Part shown: positions 35,066 to 43,239 of the stretch, one piece after another
How the letters are laid out: every line of letters starts with the position of its first letter
How positions within the stretch are numbered: the stretch's first letter is position 1
Assembly (NCBI GenBank): GCA_017388175.1
Contig: JAFOTD010000089.1
Location: forward strand, 1-59,863
Length of the DNA: 59,863 bases
Direction of reading: 5' to 3'
Origin: Clostridia bacterium
GTDB taxonomy: Bacteria; Bacillota; Clostridia; Christensenellales; CAG-138
Position numbers and translations under genes: made by a program
Notes under the pieces: model-generated
The model's database searches: none
Seen by the model: only the letters and a program-made list of their open reading frames with translations
What the model was told of the DNA's origin: nothing

Positions 35066-35467
35066 TTACCTCCTGCTGTTTGTTGATTGTAATGCCTGAC
35101 GCCGTACGACGGCAGCGTGTTTGCGTTTCGGATGCGTTGCGGCGATCTGAATCAGAATGCCGGATGCGATGCAGAGCAGCGGAAGAATCAGATCGACGAT
35201 CAGGAACAGGGTTTCACGGCTGCTGTCGGAGTCCTCGGAAAGAGCGCGGCCGACGGTCACGACGGAAAAATCATGCTCGCGCATTGCCTGCTCAAGATAC
35301 AGATCGTTTTGATCAAACGTGTCCGCGTCGAATTCCTCGGATGCGATTGCCGATGCTGCCTGACCGACTTTTGCGGTGCAGATCAGGAAGAACGCGAGGT
35401 AAAGAATCGCAAGGACCAGAGCCGTATGCGTAACGATAATCGTAGCAACGCGAATGGATTTTCTCAT
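35066..35467 (-). CDS. Two-helix membrane protein, unrecognised
   Basis: I do not recognise this family. The 133-aa protein has an N-terminal transmembrane helix (about residues 7-31), an acidic external loop of about 55 residues with EEFDADTFDQNDLYLEQAM, and a second helix (about 87-109) followed by a basic tail (HPKRKHAAVVRRQALQ). This gives an in-loop-in layout. GGGAGG precedes the ATG by 7 bases. It is encoded between the phosphodiester glycosidase and the aminopeptidase with short gaps, so it belongs to that operon. Confidence 0.7.
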   Translation of the reverse strand: MRKSIRVATIIVTHTALVLAILYLAFFLICTAKVGQAASAIASEEFDADTFDQNDLYLEQAMREHDFSVVTVGRALSEDSDSSRETLFLIVDLILPLLCIASGILIQIAATHPKRKHAAVVRRQALQSTNSRR

Positions 35468-35481
35468 GTTCCCGCCTCCCT

Positions 35482-36915
35482 TTACGGATCGACGACAGCG
35501 AGGATATCGCTGTGCGTGCGATCATTATGTCCGAAAACCGTCTTGTCCCAGACCATGCTTGAGGATCCTCCGCCGTCCAGATTATAGGCGGCCGCAAACC
35601 CGAGCTGTTCGCATAGCTCGGACAGCTCCGAAAGCGTCATGCCGGGAGATTTGCCGTTTCCGAGACTCCTGCCGTTATAGCCGACCATTTCGCGTGTGCC
35701 GAGCACGACGATGAGCGCATAATGACCGGGTTCGTAATAGCCGAGCGCAGTCCGGGGATTCGTCTTGGAAAGCGTGGAGTTGAACTTCTGCTTCGCGGTT
35801 CCGTCGTCATTTAAAAGTTTTGGACCGAAGTAAAACGCCTGAACGGGGTATTTTGCAAGGATTTCATCGTAGCTGATGCGATCGAGAACACAGTCATAAA
35901 CCCCCATCGTGCCGTCATGGTACAGAACGCAAAGATCGCGTGAAAAACGCGTCTGTTTCGCGCCGCCCTCCGGATAAAGCTGCGCGCCGTTCCGGATGAC
36001 AATGCCGTCGCTGATCTTTCCGGAATTGAAGTTATCGCCATTGGTCGCGACGATGGCATTGACGCGGGAGGCATACTTCTGGGTTTTCACATTGTTTTTA
36101 AACGATGCGCTGTATTCCGTTTTGAAACAATCGAGATTGCGCACGTAAATATCAGCAAGCTGATATTCGAGTTTGCCTTTTTGATAATGGTAAATATCAA
36201 CGGCGGCGTTCCTTCCGCTGTACGTATAGATCAGCGCCTTTTCGGTACCGTCCGCAAGCGTTTCGACAACGTTCGACTTATCATAGGAATGCTCCGTCGG
36301 CGGATCGGAAAACTTCTCGGGGAACTTGCTTTCCATAGGAACGTCGGTTCCGGCTGCGGGCGACGCATCAGGCGAAACAGACGCCTGGGACGCGGGGTCG
36401 GGCGAAGACGTATCATCCGGTTCGACAGCAGGCGTTTCACCGGGTGCAAGCGATTCTTCCGGAACATCCGGCGAGCTCGGCGCCGGCGTCTCCTGCGCAA
36501 AAGAGGGGGAGGGCGTTATAACGGGCGTCGGAAGCTGGAACTCCTCGATCGTGTTGGACTCGACAAACGAATTGGTGCAGGTGCGAAGATACAGCGTCAT
36601 CGTAAGCGCGCAGAACAAGATCAGATCGCATAGGATGATCAGAAGCAGGCGGTTTTTATTGAACGGCCTGTTATGAAATGCGCGGTCGACAAACAGCAGA
36701 TCGTACAGAAGAACGGAGAGAATCAGAAGAACCGGTATCGCGATGGGCAGCCAAGGCAGATTCGAATCAATGAATTGATGCGGGTTGTACTGATCCAGGA
36801 TGTGAAACAGAATATAGACCGCGGAAAATACGATTCCGAGGTTCAAAAGAACCGCCGCGATGACGTGGATCACCGTTTGAGCGGCCTTAGGAAGCATAGA
36901 TCGCTTTTTTGACAT
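35482..36915 (-). CDS. Phosphodiester glycosidase (NAGPA-domain) membrane protein
   Basis: A 477-aa protein with an N-terminal membrane part of three helices (about residues 12-40, 53-72 and 86-108), a Pro/Ser/Thr/Glu-rich linker (about 128-200) and a C-terminal phosphodiester glycosidase domain (about 250-477). The signature NLDGGGSSSMV near the end, together with VNAIVATNGDNFN and PRTALGYY, is typical. The family cleaves GlcNAc-phosphodiester-type linkages on sugars; bacterial members act on surface polymers. It follows the GT2-GtrA gene by 12 bp. Confidence 0.88.
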   Translation of the reverse strand: MSKKRSMLPKAAQTVIHVIAAVLLNLGIVFSAVYILFHILDQYNPHQFIDSNLPWLPIAIPVLLILSVLLYDLLFVDRAFHNRPFNKNRLLLIILCDLILFCALTMTLYLRTCTNSFVESNTIEEFQLPTPVITPSPSFAQETPAPSSPDVPEESLAPGETPAVEPDDTSSPDPASQASVSPDASPAAGTDVPMESKFPEKFSDPPTEHSYDKSNVVETLADGTEKALIYTYSGRNAAVDIYHYQKGKLEYQLADIYVRNLDCFKTEYSASFKNNVKTQKYASRVNAIVATNGDNFNSGKISDGIVIRNGAQLYPEGGAKQTRFSRDLCVLYHDGTMGVYDCVLDRISYDEILAKYPVQAFYFGPKLLNDDGTAKQKFNSTLSKTNPRTALGYYEPGHYALIVVLGTREMVGYNGRSLGNGKSPGMTLSELSELCEQLGFAAAYNLDGGGSSSMVWDKTVFGHNDRTHSDILAVVDP

Positions 36916-36927
36916 ATGTTACTCCGA

Positions 36928-38010
36928 TTATGATTGCTTTTTTGATTGATTTGCGTTCCGGAAAACGAACGTACGCTGCAGCAGATAGGAAATCGGGTAC
37001 ATGAGGATCTGTACCGGGACGTAGATGATCCACTTGCTGCTCTCTCCGAGAAGCGCAACAGCAAGAATGCTGATTGCGTACTGGATTGCGAAGATCGTTG
37101 CAACCAGAAGCGCGTATTTCGGGAAGCTCATCTTGGAATGTTCTCCTCCGAAAACGAGATAGCGGTTCAGGAAATAATTACAGGTTGAAGAAACGACGCG
37201 CGCAAACGATTCACTGATCAGGATCTGAAGATTGGGATCGGCAGTATACCGGGTACAGATCGCCAGCGTAACGTAGTAAATCAGGGTGTCAATCAGGAAG
37301 CTGAACAGGGAAGCGCCGAGGAAGCGAAGGAACGACGTGCCCAAAAGCAGGACCTTGTAGATACGGAACGAATCCTTTACCGCGTGAAAATGCGAGGATT
37401 TGTTCTCTTCGATATAGACGGTGTCGATCCGTTCTTCAACAATGTCGATACGGTTTTTGGTGCAGAAGATGAGCTGGTTGATCTCATACTCATAGCGATC
37501 GCCTTTCAGCGCGATCATTTCCGGTATGCGGGATGCGGAAAACGCGCGAAGGCCGGTCTGCGTGTCGTACACGCGCACGCCGGTGCAGAAGCGGAAGACC
37601 GCTCGTGTGATGGCGTTGCCGGCGCGGCTCTTAAAAGGCACGTTGCCGGTAAACCTGCGCGAGCCTAAAACGAGCGCGTCGGGCTGCATGGCGAGCTTTT
37701 CCGCGACGCGAAGCGCATCCGAAACGAGATGCTGCCCGTCGGCATCGACGGTCATGACGAATTCATCGGAGGAAAAATGTTCGGCGATATAAGCGAACGC
37801 GGTTTTCATCGCGGCGCCTTTGCCCTTGTTGACTTCATGCTCGAGCAGCGTGACGCGGGCATAGGAACGAACGACGTCAAAAACAGGGCGGCACGCATCG
37901 CTGCTGCCGTCGTTGACGACAACGATCGAATAGTCCGTCTGTTCGGTAAAGTCCTTTAAAACGCCCAGAAGCTTGTCGTCCGGTTCATATGCGGGGATGA
38001 CAACGATCAT
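36928..38010 (-). CDS. GT2 glycosyltransferase fused to GtrA-like membrane domain
   Basis: A 360-aa protein. Residues 1 to about 215 are a family 2 glycosyltransferase of the polyprenyl-phosphate sugar type: VVIPAYEPDDKL, VVNDGSSD, the VDADGQH metal motif and KGDRYEYEIN. Residues about 235-350 are a GtrA-like domain with four helices, the usual flippase-like partner for lipid-linked sugars. The start at 38010 is set by GGAGG 7 bases upstream. Fusion of the two parts suggests sugar transfer to a lipid carrier and flipping in one protein. It begins the minus-strand operon ending at the aminopeptidase. Confidence 0.9.
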   Translation of the reverse strand: MIVVIPAYEPDDKLLGVLKDFTEQTDYSIVVVNDGSSDACRPVFDVVRSYARVTLLEHEVNKGKGAAMKTAFAYIAEHFSSDEFVMTVDADGQHLVSDALRVAEKLAMQPDALVLGSRRFTGNVPFKSRAGNAITRAVFRFCTGVRVYDTQTGLRAFSASRIPEMIALKGDRYEYEINQLIFCTKNRIDIVEERIDTVYIEENKSSHFHAVKDSFRIYKVLLLGTSFLRFLGASLFSFLIDTLIYYVTLAICTRYTADPNLQILISESFARVVSSTCNYFLNRYLVFGGEHSKMSFPKYALLVATIFAIQYAISILAVALLGESSKWIIYVPVQILMYPISYLLQRTFVFRNANQSKKQS

Positions 38011-38039
38011 GAAATAACCTCCGAAATAATTCATTCTAT

Positions 38040-38050
38040 AGTATACCATA
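38040..38050 (-). promoter_or_regulatory. Extended -10 promoter of the GT2-GtrA operon
   Basis: TATACT preceded by TGG on the minus strand, 30 bp before the start. The decamer ATGGTATACT also occurs at the PI-PLC and yicC promoters. The -35 (TTTCAA, 17 bp upstream) is weak. Confidence 0.55.
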
Positions 38051-38232
38051 AAACGGCAAAATTGAAAGCACTTTTTTCCATCACCTCCGAATAATTTTTA
38101 CTGTACTGTGCGTTACGTTCAGTATAGCCCGTAATTGCGTTGTTTTTGTAAAATGTTCGTAACGAATCCGTGTTTCCGTAGCATTTTTATAAAATAGGGA
38201 GTACAATAGAAACAATTCAGAGAAAGGCTGTT

Positions 38233-40152
38233 ATGCATATGAATAAAAAAAGAAGAATCATTCTGTTTTCGGCAATCGCCGGGTGCGCGGTTCTTCTCGG
38301 CATTATTGCAGCATTGATCTTCAGCTCTCTCGGAACGGGAGATGCGTTCCGAAACGGCGGGTCCTGCTGCGCAAATAAGAGCGAAACGGGGAATAACGTC
38401 TCGCAGAATGGTGAGGCAGAGGAAAACCCGATCGTCATTACGACGGGCGATCCTTCGTCCTCACAGGATCCATCCGGCGCAACGACGCCTTCCGAAGAGA
38501 CGGAAACGCCCGAACCTACGGAGGTTCCGGTCGATCCGTACGAAGAGCTGATGGAAGAAGCGGATACGTCGATGATGAAGGATATTGTCAACATTCTTTT
38601 GGTCGGCGTTGATTATTCGACAGAGCGCGAATCCTGGAGGGGCAAGGACTTTCATTCCGACGCAATGATCGTTCTCGCGGTCAATTTTGATGAAAACCGC
38701 GCCGATCTGATTTCGCTCCCGCGCGATACGTATGCCAGTATTCCGGGTGTAAAAGGCATTTATAAGCTCAACGCATCTCTGAACTGCGGCGGCGGACTGT
38801 ATAACAAGGACGGCAGTTTCAACCCGAAAGGTCTTGAGAAGGTTTGCGAAGCGGCGGAATGGATGCTCGGCGGAGTCGACGTCATCCCGGTCGACTACTA
38901 CTACGCAGTCACCATGACTTCGCTGAAAGAGCTGGTCGATCTTTGCGGCGGTCTGGAATACGATATGGATATCGAGTTCTGGATGGGCGATAAGGGCGAA
39001 CGTCACTACTATAAAGGCCCTCAACATATTGACGGACAGGGATTTTTGGATTACTGCCGCGTCAGAAAGGCGGAGAACGGCCTGACTGCCAGTCAAACCA
39101 CGGACAGGAATCGCGTCGATCGGCAAAAAAAGATGCTGATCGCACTCTTTCGGCAGATGAAGATGGATCACCTGATCACGAAGATCCCGCAGTTGATCGA
39201 GACGTTTGACGGGGAGCTGTTTACCAACTGCACGCCCGCACAGACGGCCGCGCTGGCTGCGTTTGCGTATAACCTGGATCCGGCGAACATCAATATGTAT
39301 TCGATGAGCGGCAGCATGGCTTCTCTGTTCCAATGGAATTTCTGCTTTACCGATCAGTCGAATCGCGTAAAGATTGTCAAGGACGTCTACAACGTCGACG
39401 TTAAAACATACAGACAGTACACGCTTTCGTACGGACGTTATCATTGGTGCGATATGCTGTATGATCATTACAGCGAATTGCTTACGCCGTTGACAAAGTA
39501 TGTGCAGGACCTGATTGATGAAGACGACAAGCTTCCGGAATTTCCGCCTACGCCGGAGCCTACGGAGGCGCCAACCGAGCAGCCGACCGCCGCGCCTACA
39601 CCTGCGCCGACAAAGACCGCAGAACCGACTGAAGAGCCGACCGCCGCGCCTACGGCTGCGCCGACCGCAGAACCGACCGAAGAGCCGACCGCCGCGCCTA
39701 CGGCTGCGCCGACCGCCGAGCCCACGCCTGAGACGACTGATTCCGGTGAAGGCGGAGAAGCGGTGGAAACGAGTGCTGCAAGACGAGCGATTCATTACGA
39801 AAAAACCGAAGTCGAAACGCGCAAGTATACGGCGGAGCAGCGCGAGCAGTTTGAAAACTATAAGACCTGCATCGAAGAACTTGAGGAGCTGCATAAGGAA
39901 GCGGACAAAGAGGCGAAGAAGTACATGCAGGGGAAAACCAACGATCTGAATTCTGTCGGGCAGAAGTATCTCAAGAAACTTGAGGATGTGCAAAAGCTCG
40001 CGATTGAGCTCGCCAAGACCTTTGGGTATACGAAGGTCAAGGACTTTAACGTAGCGTTCGGGCCGACGGCGTGTTACAGAGGCCGTTCCGCATGGGCAAT
40101 CAACTACTTTGACGACAGGAAGTTCAATGAGGTCAAGGTCGATTTCAACTGA
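38233..40152 (+). CDS. LytR-CpsA-Psr (LCP) family cell-wall ligase
   Basis: LCP proteins attach teichoic acids or capsule polymers from lipid carriers to peptidoglycan outside the cell. The 639-aa protein has one N-terminal helix (about residues 8-32), a Ser/Thr/Glu-rich stretch, and the LCP domain (about 115-330) with NILLVGVD, HSDAMIVLAVN, LISLPRDTY and the RNRVDRQ motif. It then has a Pro/Thr-rich linker with a 16-residue tandem repeat and a helical, charged C-terminal domain (about 535-639) that I do not recognise. The first ATG (38233) follows AGAAAGG; a second ATG lies two codons later. Confidence 0.9.
   Translation: MHMNKKRRIILFSAIAGCAVLLGIIAALIFSSLGTGDAFRNGGSCCANKSETGNNVSQNGEAEENPIVITTGDPSSSQDPSGATTPSEETETPEPTEVPVDPYEELMEEADTSMMKDIVNILLVGVDYSTERESWRGKDFHSDAMIVLAVNFDENRADLISLPRDTYASIPGVKGIYKLNASLNCGGGLYNKDGSFNPKGLEKVCEAAEWMLGGVDVIPVDYYYAVTMTSLKELVDLCGGLEYDMDIEFWMGDKGERHYYKGPQHIDGQGFLDYCRVRKAENGLTASQTTDRNRVDRQKKMLIALFRQMKMDHLITKIPQLIETFDGELFTNCTPAQTAALAAFAYNLDPANINMYSMSGSMASLFQWNFCFTDQSNRVKIVKDVYNVDVKTYRQYTLSYGRYHWCDMLYDHYSELLTPLTKYVQDLIDEDDKLPEFPPTPEPTEAPTEQPTAAPTPAPTKTAEPTEEPTAAPTAAPTAEPTEEPTAAPTAAPTAEPTPETTDSGEGGEAVETSAARRAIHYEKTEVETRKYTAEQREQFENYKTCIEELEELHKEADKEAKKYMQGKTNDLNSVGQKYLKKLEDVQKLAIELAKTFGYTKVKDFNVAFGPTACYRGRSAWAINYFDDRKFNEVKVDFN
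39619..39714 (+). repeat. 48-bp tandem repeat in the LCP linker
   Basis: Two adjacent 48-bp units differing at one base (39619-39666, 39667-39714) encode AEPTEEPTAAPTAAPT twice. Confidence 0.85.
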
Positions 40153-40166
40153 TCGGGGATGAAACA

Positions 40167-40676
40167 ATGGATTTGAAAACGGATTTCGGACTTTTGAACA
40201 CGCAATCGGATCCGCGCTTCGGGGATCGCAGATATGGCCGCTTCGGTACGATCGCAAAGAACGGGTGCGGCATGATCGCGCTGTATAACGTGGAACGTGC
40301 AGCCGATGCGTCAACACGGTTTGAACCGTTTTACGCGGCAAGAAAGCCGATCAAAACCAATTTCTTCGGTCTTTTGGGGACGCGTCCATCTTCCGTTGCG
40401 AAAGCTCTGAAAAGCAGAGGGTATACGGTGGAAAGAATCCGTCCGAAAAAAGCGAAGGACGCAAAACGCTTCGATGCGGTTATCGTTCTTTACTGGCACT
40501 TTTTCGGCGCGCATTACGTTGCTGGGATTGGAAACGGGGACGGTACGTATACGCTCTATAACCAATTCACAAAGCCGCACGCGATGAAGCTCGACGCATT
40601 TTTAGAGCATCTCAAAAAGGGAAAGCAGCATCCGTACCGGATCTGGGGGATCGGATTCCCGGAAAAAAGAACATAA
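40167..40676 (+). CDS. C39-like cysteine peptidase-fold protein
   Basis: A 169-aa protein resembling the stand-alone C39/papain-like fold. Cys34 in KNGCGMIALYN, His116 in FGAHYVAGIGN and Asn132 in YTLYNQFTKP are placed like a catalytic triad. No signal peptide or membrane segment is visible, which is unusual for a wall-associated enzyme. It begins 14 bp after the LCP gene and is probably cotranscribed. It could be a peptidase or an inactive relative; I would not assign a substrate. Confidence 0.65.
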   Translation: MDLKTDFGLLNTQSDPRFGDRRYGRFGTIAKNGCGMIALYNVERAADASTRFEPFYAARKPIKTNFFGLLGTRPSSVAKALKSRGYTVERIRPKKAKDAKRFDAVIVLYWHFFGAHYVAGIGNGDGTYTLYNQFTKPHAMKLDAFLEHLKKGKQHPYRIWGIGFPEKRT

Positions 40677-40695
40677 TGGAAGAATAATGAGACAA

Positions 40696-40731
40696 TAAAA
40701 ACAGCCTGCGTTAACAGCTTGTTCAGGCTGT
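40696..40731 (-). terminator. Terminator of the rpe-side operon
   Basis: On the minus strand: an 8-bp stem (40724-40731 with 40701-40708), 15-base loop and a T5 run, about 320 bp past the zinc-ribbon gene. Confidence 0.6.
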
Positions 40732-40787
40732 CGTAAAAGGGGTCAGACCGTTTGCGGCGATATGTTTCAAATGAACACTTGCAGGAT

Positions 40788-40818
40788 GAAAGGGCAGAAA
40801 AATGCCCTTTCTTTTTAT
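40788..40818 (+). terminator. Plus-strand terminator
   Basis: A 9-bp perfect stem (40788-40796 with 40803-40811), 6-base loop and T-rich tail, about 110 bp after the C39-like gene. Confidence 0.75.
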
Positions 40819-41049
40819 TATTTTGTCGCAAACGATTCGTGTTTTCGTAACCACTTCGCTTCGCTCCGTTACAGCGGTGCCGTCGCGCGTTTGATCGCGC
40901 GTCACCATCCTCAGTCGCATACTTCAGTATAGCTCCATCGTGAAAACACGAATTCTTTATCACTCCGCTTTCGCTTCGTTTCAGTGGCGTTGTCGCATGC
41001 TTCCCACGCGTCGCCATCTCTCCCTTCCCAACAGCCTGTTTTGTCGTTT

Positions 41050-41682
41050 TCAGGACTCTTTGCGTTCGTGCAGGGCATCATCCAGCTTGTTTTGCACGTT
41101 CATCAACAAAACGACGGAGATCAGGCTCAGGCAAGAAGCAAGCAGAATGGCGGCGGGAACGAAGGTGGAGCCCTCGTTTCCAAACCAGATGACGAGGGAG
41201 TAGATGACGGTCAGAATCGAGACGAATTCCGATACCGTAATCGGGAGATTCCTTCTGCGCCGGGGAAGCGGAATCAGACAGAAGACCGGAGGAAACATGG
41301 TGATCAGGACGAGCAGGACGGAGCAGATTTGCTCAATCGCGCCGTTCTTCCCGAGAAAGTTCCGGTAGACCGTGAAGTTATACCCCGGAAGGTACGTATA
41401 GCGGAACCCGAACAGCACGAATTCCAGAACGGCAAAGAAGACAACCAGCTCGCGCAGAATCAGGATCCGCCTGTCAAGACGGCGGATTGCATGCAGCTCT
41501 GCTTCACCGTAACCGGCCGAGCGCGGCTGCGGCTTCTGTACGTAACGGGGCGTCTCCTTCAGAGCACTTTGCGTCAGAAGCGGTTCCTTTGAAGCGACGG
41601 CGCGTTTTGCGCCGCAGACGATACAGGTTGATGCGTCTGCATCATTTTCCGCTTCACAGGATTTACAAGTCCATTTGTTCAT
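41050..41682 (-). CDS. Zinc-ribbon membrane protein, unrecognised
   Basis: A 210-aa protein with an N-terminal zinc ribbon (WTCKSCEAENDADASTCIVC, four Cys), a 40-residue linker, and four hydrophobic helices (about residues 75-97, 115-138, 146-165 and 173-195). Zinc-ribbon-plus-helices proteins are common in Firmicutes and mostly uncharacterised. The start at 41682 places the ribbon at the N-terminus; in-frame TTG/ATG codons up to 41712 are possible and would overlap the end of rpe. Last gene of the long translation and kinase operon, or separately expressed. Confidence 0.65.
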   Translation of the reverse strand: MNKWTCKSCEAENDADASTCIVCGAKRAVASKEPLLTQSALKETPRYVQKPQPRSAGYGEAELHAIRRLDRRILILRELVVFFAVLEFVLFGFRYTYLPGYNFTVYRNFLGKNGAIEQICSVLLVLITMFPPVFCLIPLPRRRRNLPITVSEFVSILTVIYSLVIWFGNEGSTFVPAAILLASCLSLISVVLLMNVQNKLDDALHERKES

Positions 41683-41708
41683 GATGATTCTCTTTTGTCC
41701 CTCCGTCA

Positions 41709-42371
41709 TCAATCTTTGTTATCGGAACCGCGCAGCAGACGAATCATTTCACCGGGGTCTTTCGCTTTGAAAACGGCGCTCCCCGCAACGAGTACGTCCG
41801 CGCCGGCTTCGATGCATTGCTTTGCGGTTTCCGGGTTGACGCCGCCGTCGATCTCGATCAGCGTATCAAGGCCGCGTGCGTCGATTTCGGCGCGCAGCGC
41901 GCGGATTTTACGGAGCGTTTCGGGAATAAACGACTGCCCTCCGAAGCCCGGATTCACGCTCATCAGAAGCACGAGATCACATTCGGACAGCAAGTGGATG
42001 CAAGCGCTGATCGGCGTCGCGGGGTTCAGCACGACGCCGGCTTTTAAACCGGCCGCGTGGATTGCCTGTAATGCGCGGTGCAGATGCCGTTCCGAAGATT
42101 CGACGTGGATCGTCAGCACGTCAGCGCCGGCAGCCGAAAAAGGCGCGATCCAGTCGCTCGGATGCTCCACCATCAGATGCACGTCAATGGGGAGCTTTGT
42201 CAGCGGACGAATCGCTTTGCACATATCCGGACCGAAGGTAATATTCGGAACGAAGTTCCCGTCCATCACGTCGAAATGGATCCAGTCGGCGCCTTTCTCG
42301 TTCAGCATTTGAACCGCTTCGCCCATGGCTGCAAAGTTTGCGGACAGAATTGACGGTGCGATTTTAATCAT
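41709..42371 (-). CDS. rpe: Ribulose-phosphate 3-epimerase
   Basis: TIM-barrel enzyme of the pentose phosphate pathway. The 220-aa protein has KIAPSILSANFAAM, HFDVMDGNFVPNITFGP with metal ligands, DVHLMVEHP, LLMSVNPGFGGQSF and the IEIDGGVNPET phosphate-site end. Its start overlaps the end of rsgA by eight bases. The order rsgA-rpe is conserved across Firmicutes. Confidence 0.97.
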   Translation of the reverse strand: MIKIAPSILSANFAAMGEAVQMLNEKGADWIHFDVMDGNFVPNITFGPDMCKAIRPLTKLPIDVHLMVEHPSDWIAPFSAAGADVLTIHVESSERHLHRALQAIHAAGLKAGVVLNPATPISACIHLLSECDLVLLMSVNPGFGGQSFIPETLRKIRALRAEIDARGLDTLIEIDGGVNPETAKQCIEAGADVLVAGSAVFKAKDPGEMIRLLRGSDNKD

Positions 42372-43239
42372 AGCGGTGTTTCCTCCTCATTTGATAGTCC
42401 AGCGCGATTTCGCGATATCGTTCATAGCGTCCTTTGGTCAGCGCGCCGGTTTCAAGCAGCGGCTTGACGCCGCAATCCGGTTCGCTGAGATGCATGCAGC
42501 CGGGGAACCGGCACGGCGCGGCGTCCGAAAACTCCGGATAGCATGCGTCCAGTTCGCTCTGTTCAAGACATTCCGTTTCAAACATCGAAAAACCGGGTGT
42601 GTCCAGTACGGCGCCGTTCTCATAGGGCCATAGTTCTGCGTGGCGCGTCGTATGTCTGCCGCGTTCGGTCTTGCGGGAAAGTTCTCCGGTTTCGAGCCGC
42701 AGCGCAGGAATCAAAGCGTTCAGCAGCGATGATTTTCCAACCGCGGACTGTCCGGAAAAACAGGTAACTTTTCCGCGAAGGCGTTCATTTAGCGCGTCCA
42801 GTCCGTCCCCGGTTTCGGCACTGACGGTCAACGTATGGAACGCGTGATAATCCGAAAGAAACGTCTCCAGGATGGCAGCGTCTGCAACGTCGATTTTGTT
42901 GAGCACGGGGACAGGCTCGATGCCTATACGCTTTGCGGAGATGATCAGACGGTCAACAAGCAGCCAGTCGGGCGCCGGAACCGATGCGGAAACGACGATC
43001 AGAAGCTGATCCACGTTCGCAACGGGAGGTCGTACCAAAAGATTTCTGCGCGGAAGAATCTCCGAAAGCTGCGCGTATCCCTGCTCTTTGCGTTCGATGA
43101 CGACGCGGTCGCCGACCGTCGGGACGATTCCTTCGCGCCGGAACGAGCCGCGCGCCTTGGAAGTCACGGTCTCGCCGGATTCCGTCAGCACCTCGTAAAA
43201 GCTGCCGATTCCTTTTAATAAAATCCCGCGTTCCATCAT
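42364..43239 (-). CDS. rsgA: Ribosome small-subunit-dependent GTPase RsgA
   Basis: Circularly permuted GTPase that helps late 30S assembly. The 291-aa protein has an N-terminal OB fold, then G4 (PVLNKIDV), G1 (FSGQSAVGKSSLLNAL), G3 (VLDTPGFSMFE) in permuted order, and a C-terminal zinc knuckle with CRFPGCMHLSEPDCGVK. ATGA overlap with the prkC stop. Confidence 0.97.
   Translation of the reverse strand: MMERGILLKGIGSFYEVLTESGETVTSKARGSFRREGIVPTVGDRVVIERKEQGYAQLSEILPRRNLLVRPPVANVDQLLIVVSASVPAPDWLLVDRLIISAKRIGIEPVPVLNKIDVADAAILETFLSDYHAFHTLTVSAETGDGLDALNERLRGKVTCFSGQSAVGKSSLLNALIPALRLETGELSRKTERGRHTTRHAELWPYENGAVLDTPGFSMFETECLEQSELDACYPEFSDAAPCRFPGCMHLSEPDCGVKPLLETGALTKGRYERYREIALDYQMRRKHRYD

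Larger units (their letters stand above)
40677..41049. other. 373-bp noncoding region with hairpins and degenerate repeats
   Basis: No gene is seen. From left to right it holds a minus-strand terminator (40696-40731), a plus-strand terminator (40788-40818), a 12-bp inverted repeat (40835-40846 with 40942-40953), and two diverged direct copies of a 65-70-bp unit (about 40846-40912 and 40957-41024) rich in CTTCGCT and CGTCGC words. It looks like eroded repeat sequence between converging transcription units. Confidence 0.6.

Noticed and set aside
39540..39730. CRISPR-like array in the repeat-rich stretch
   Set aside because: The repeats are in-frame Pro/Thr-rich codons of the LCP gene without spacers. 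No array was seen anywhere.
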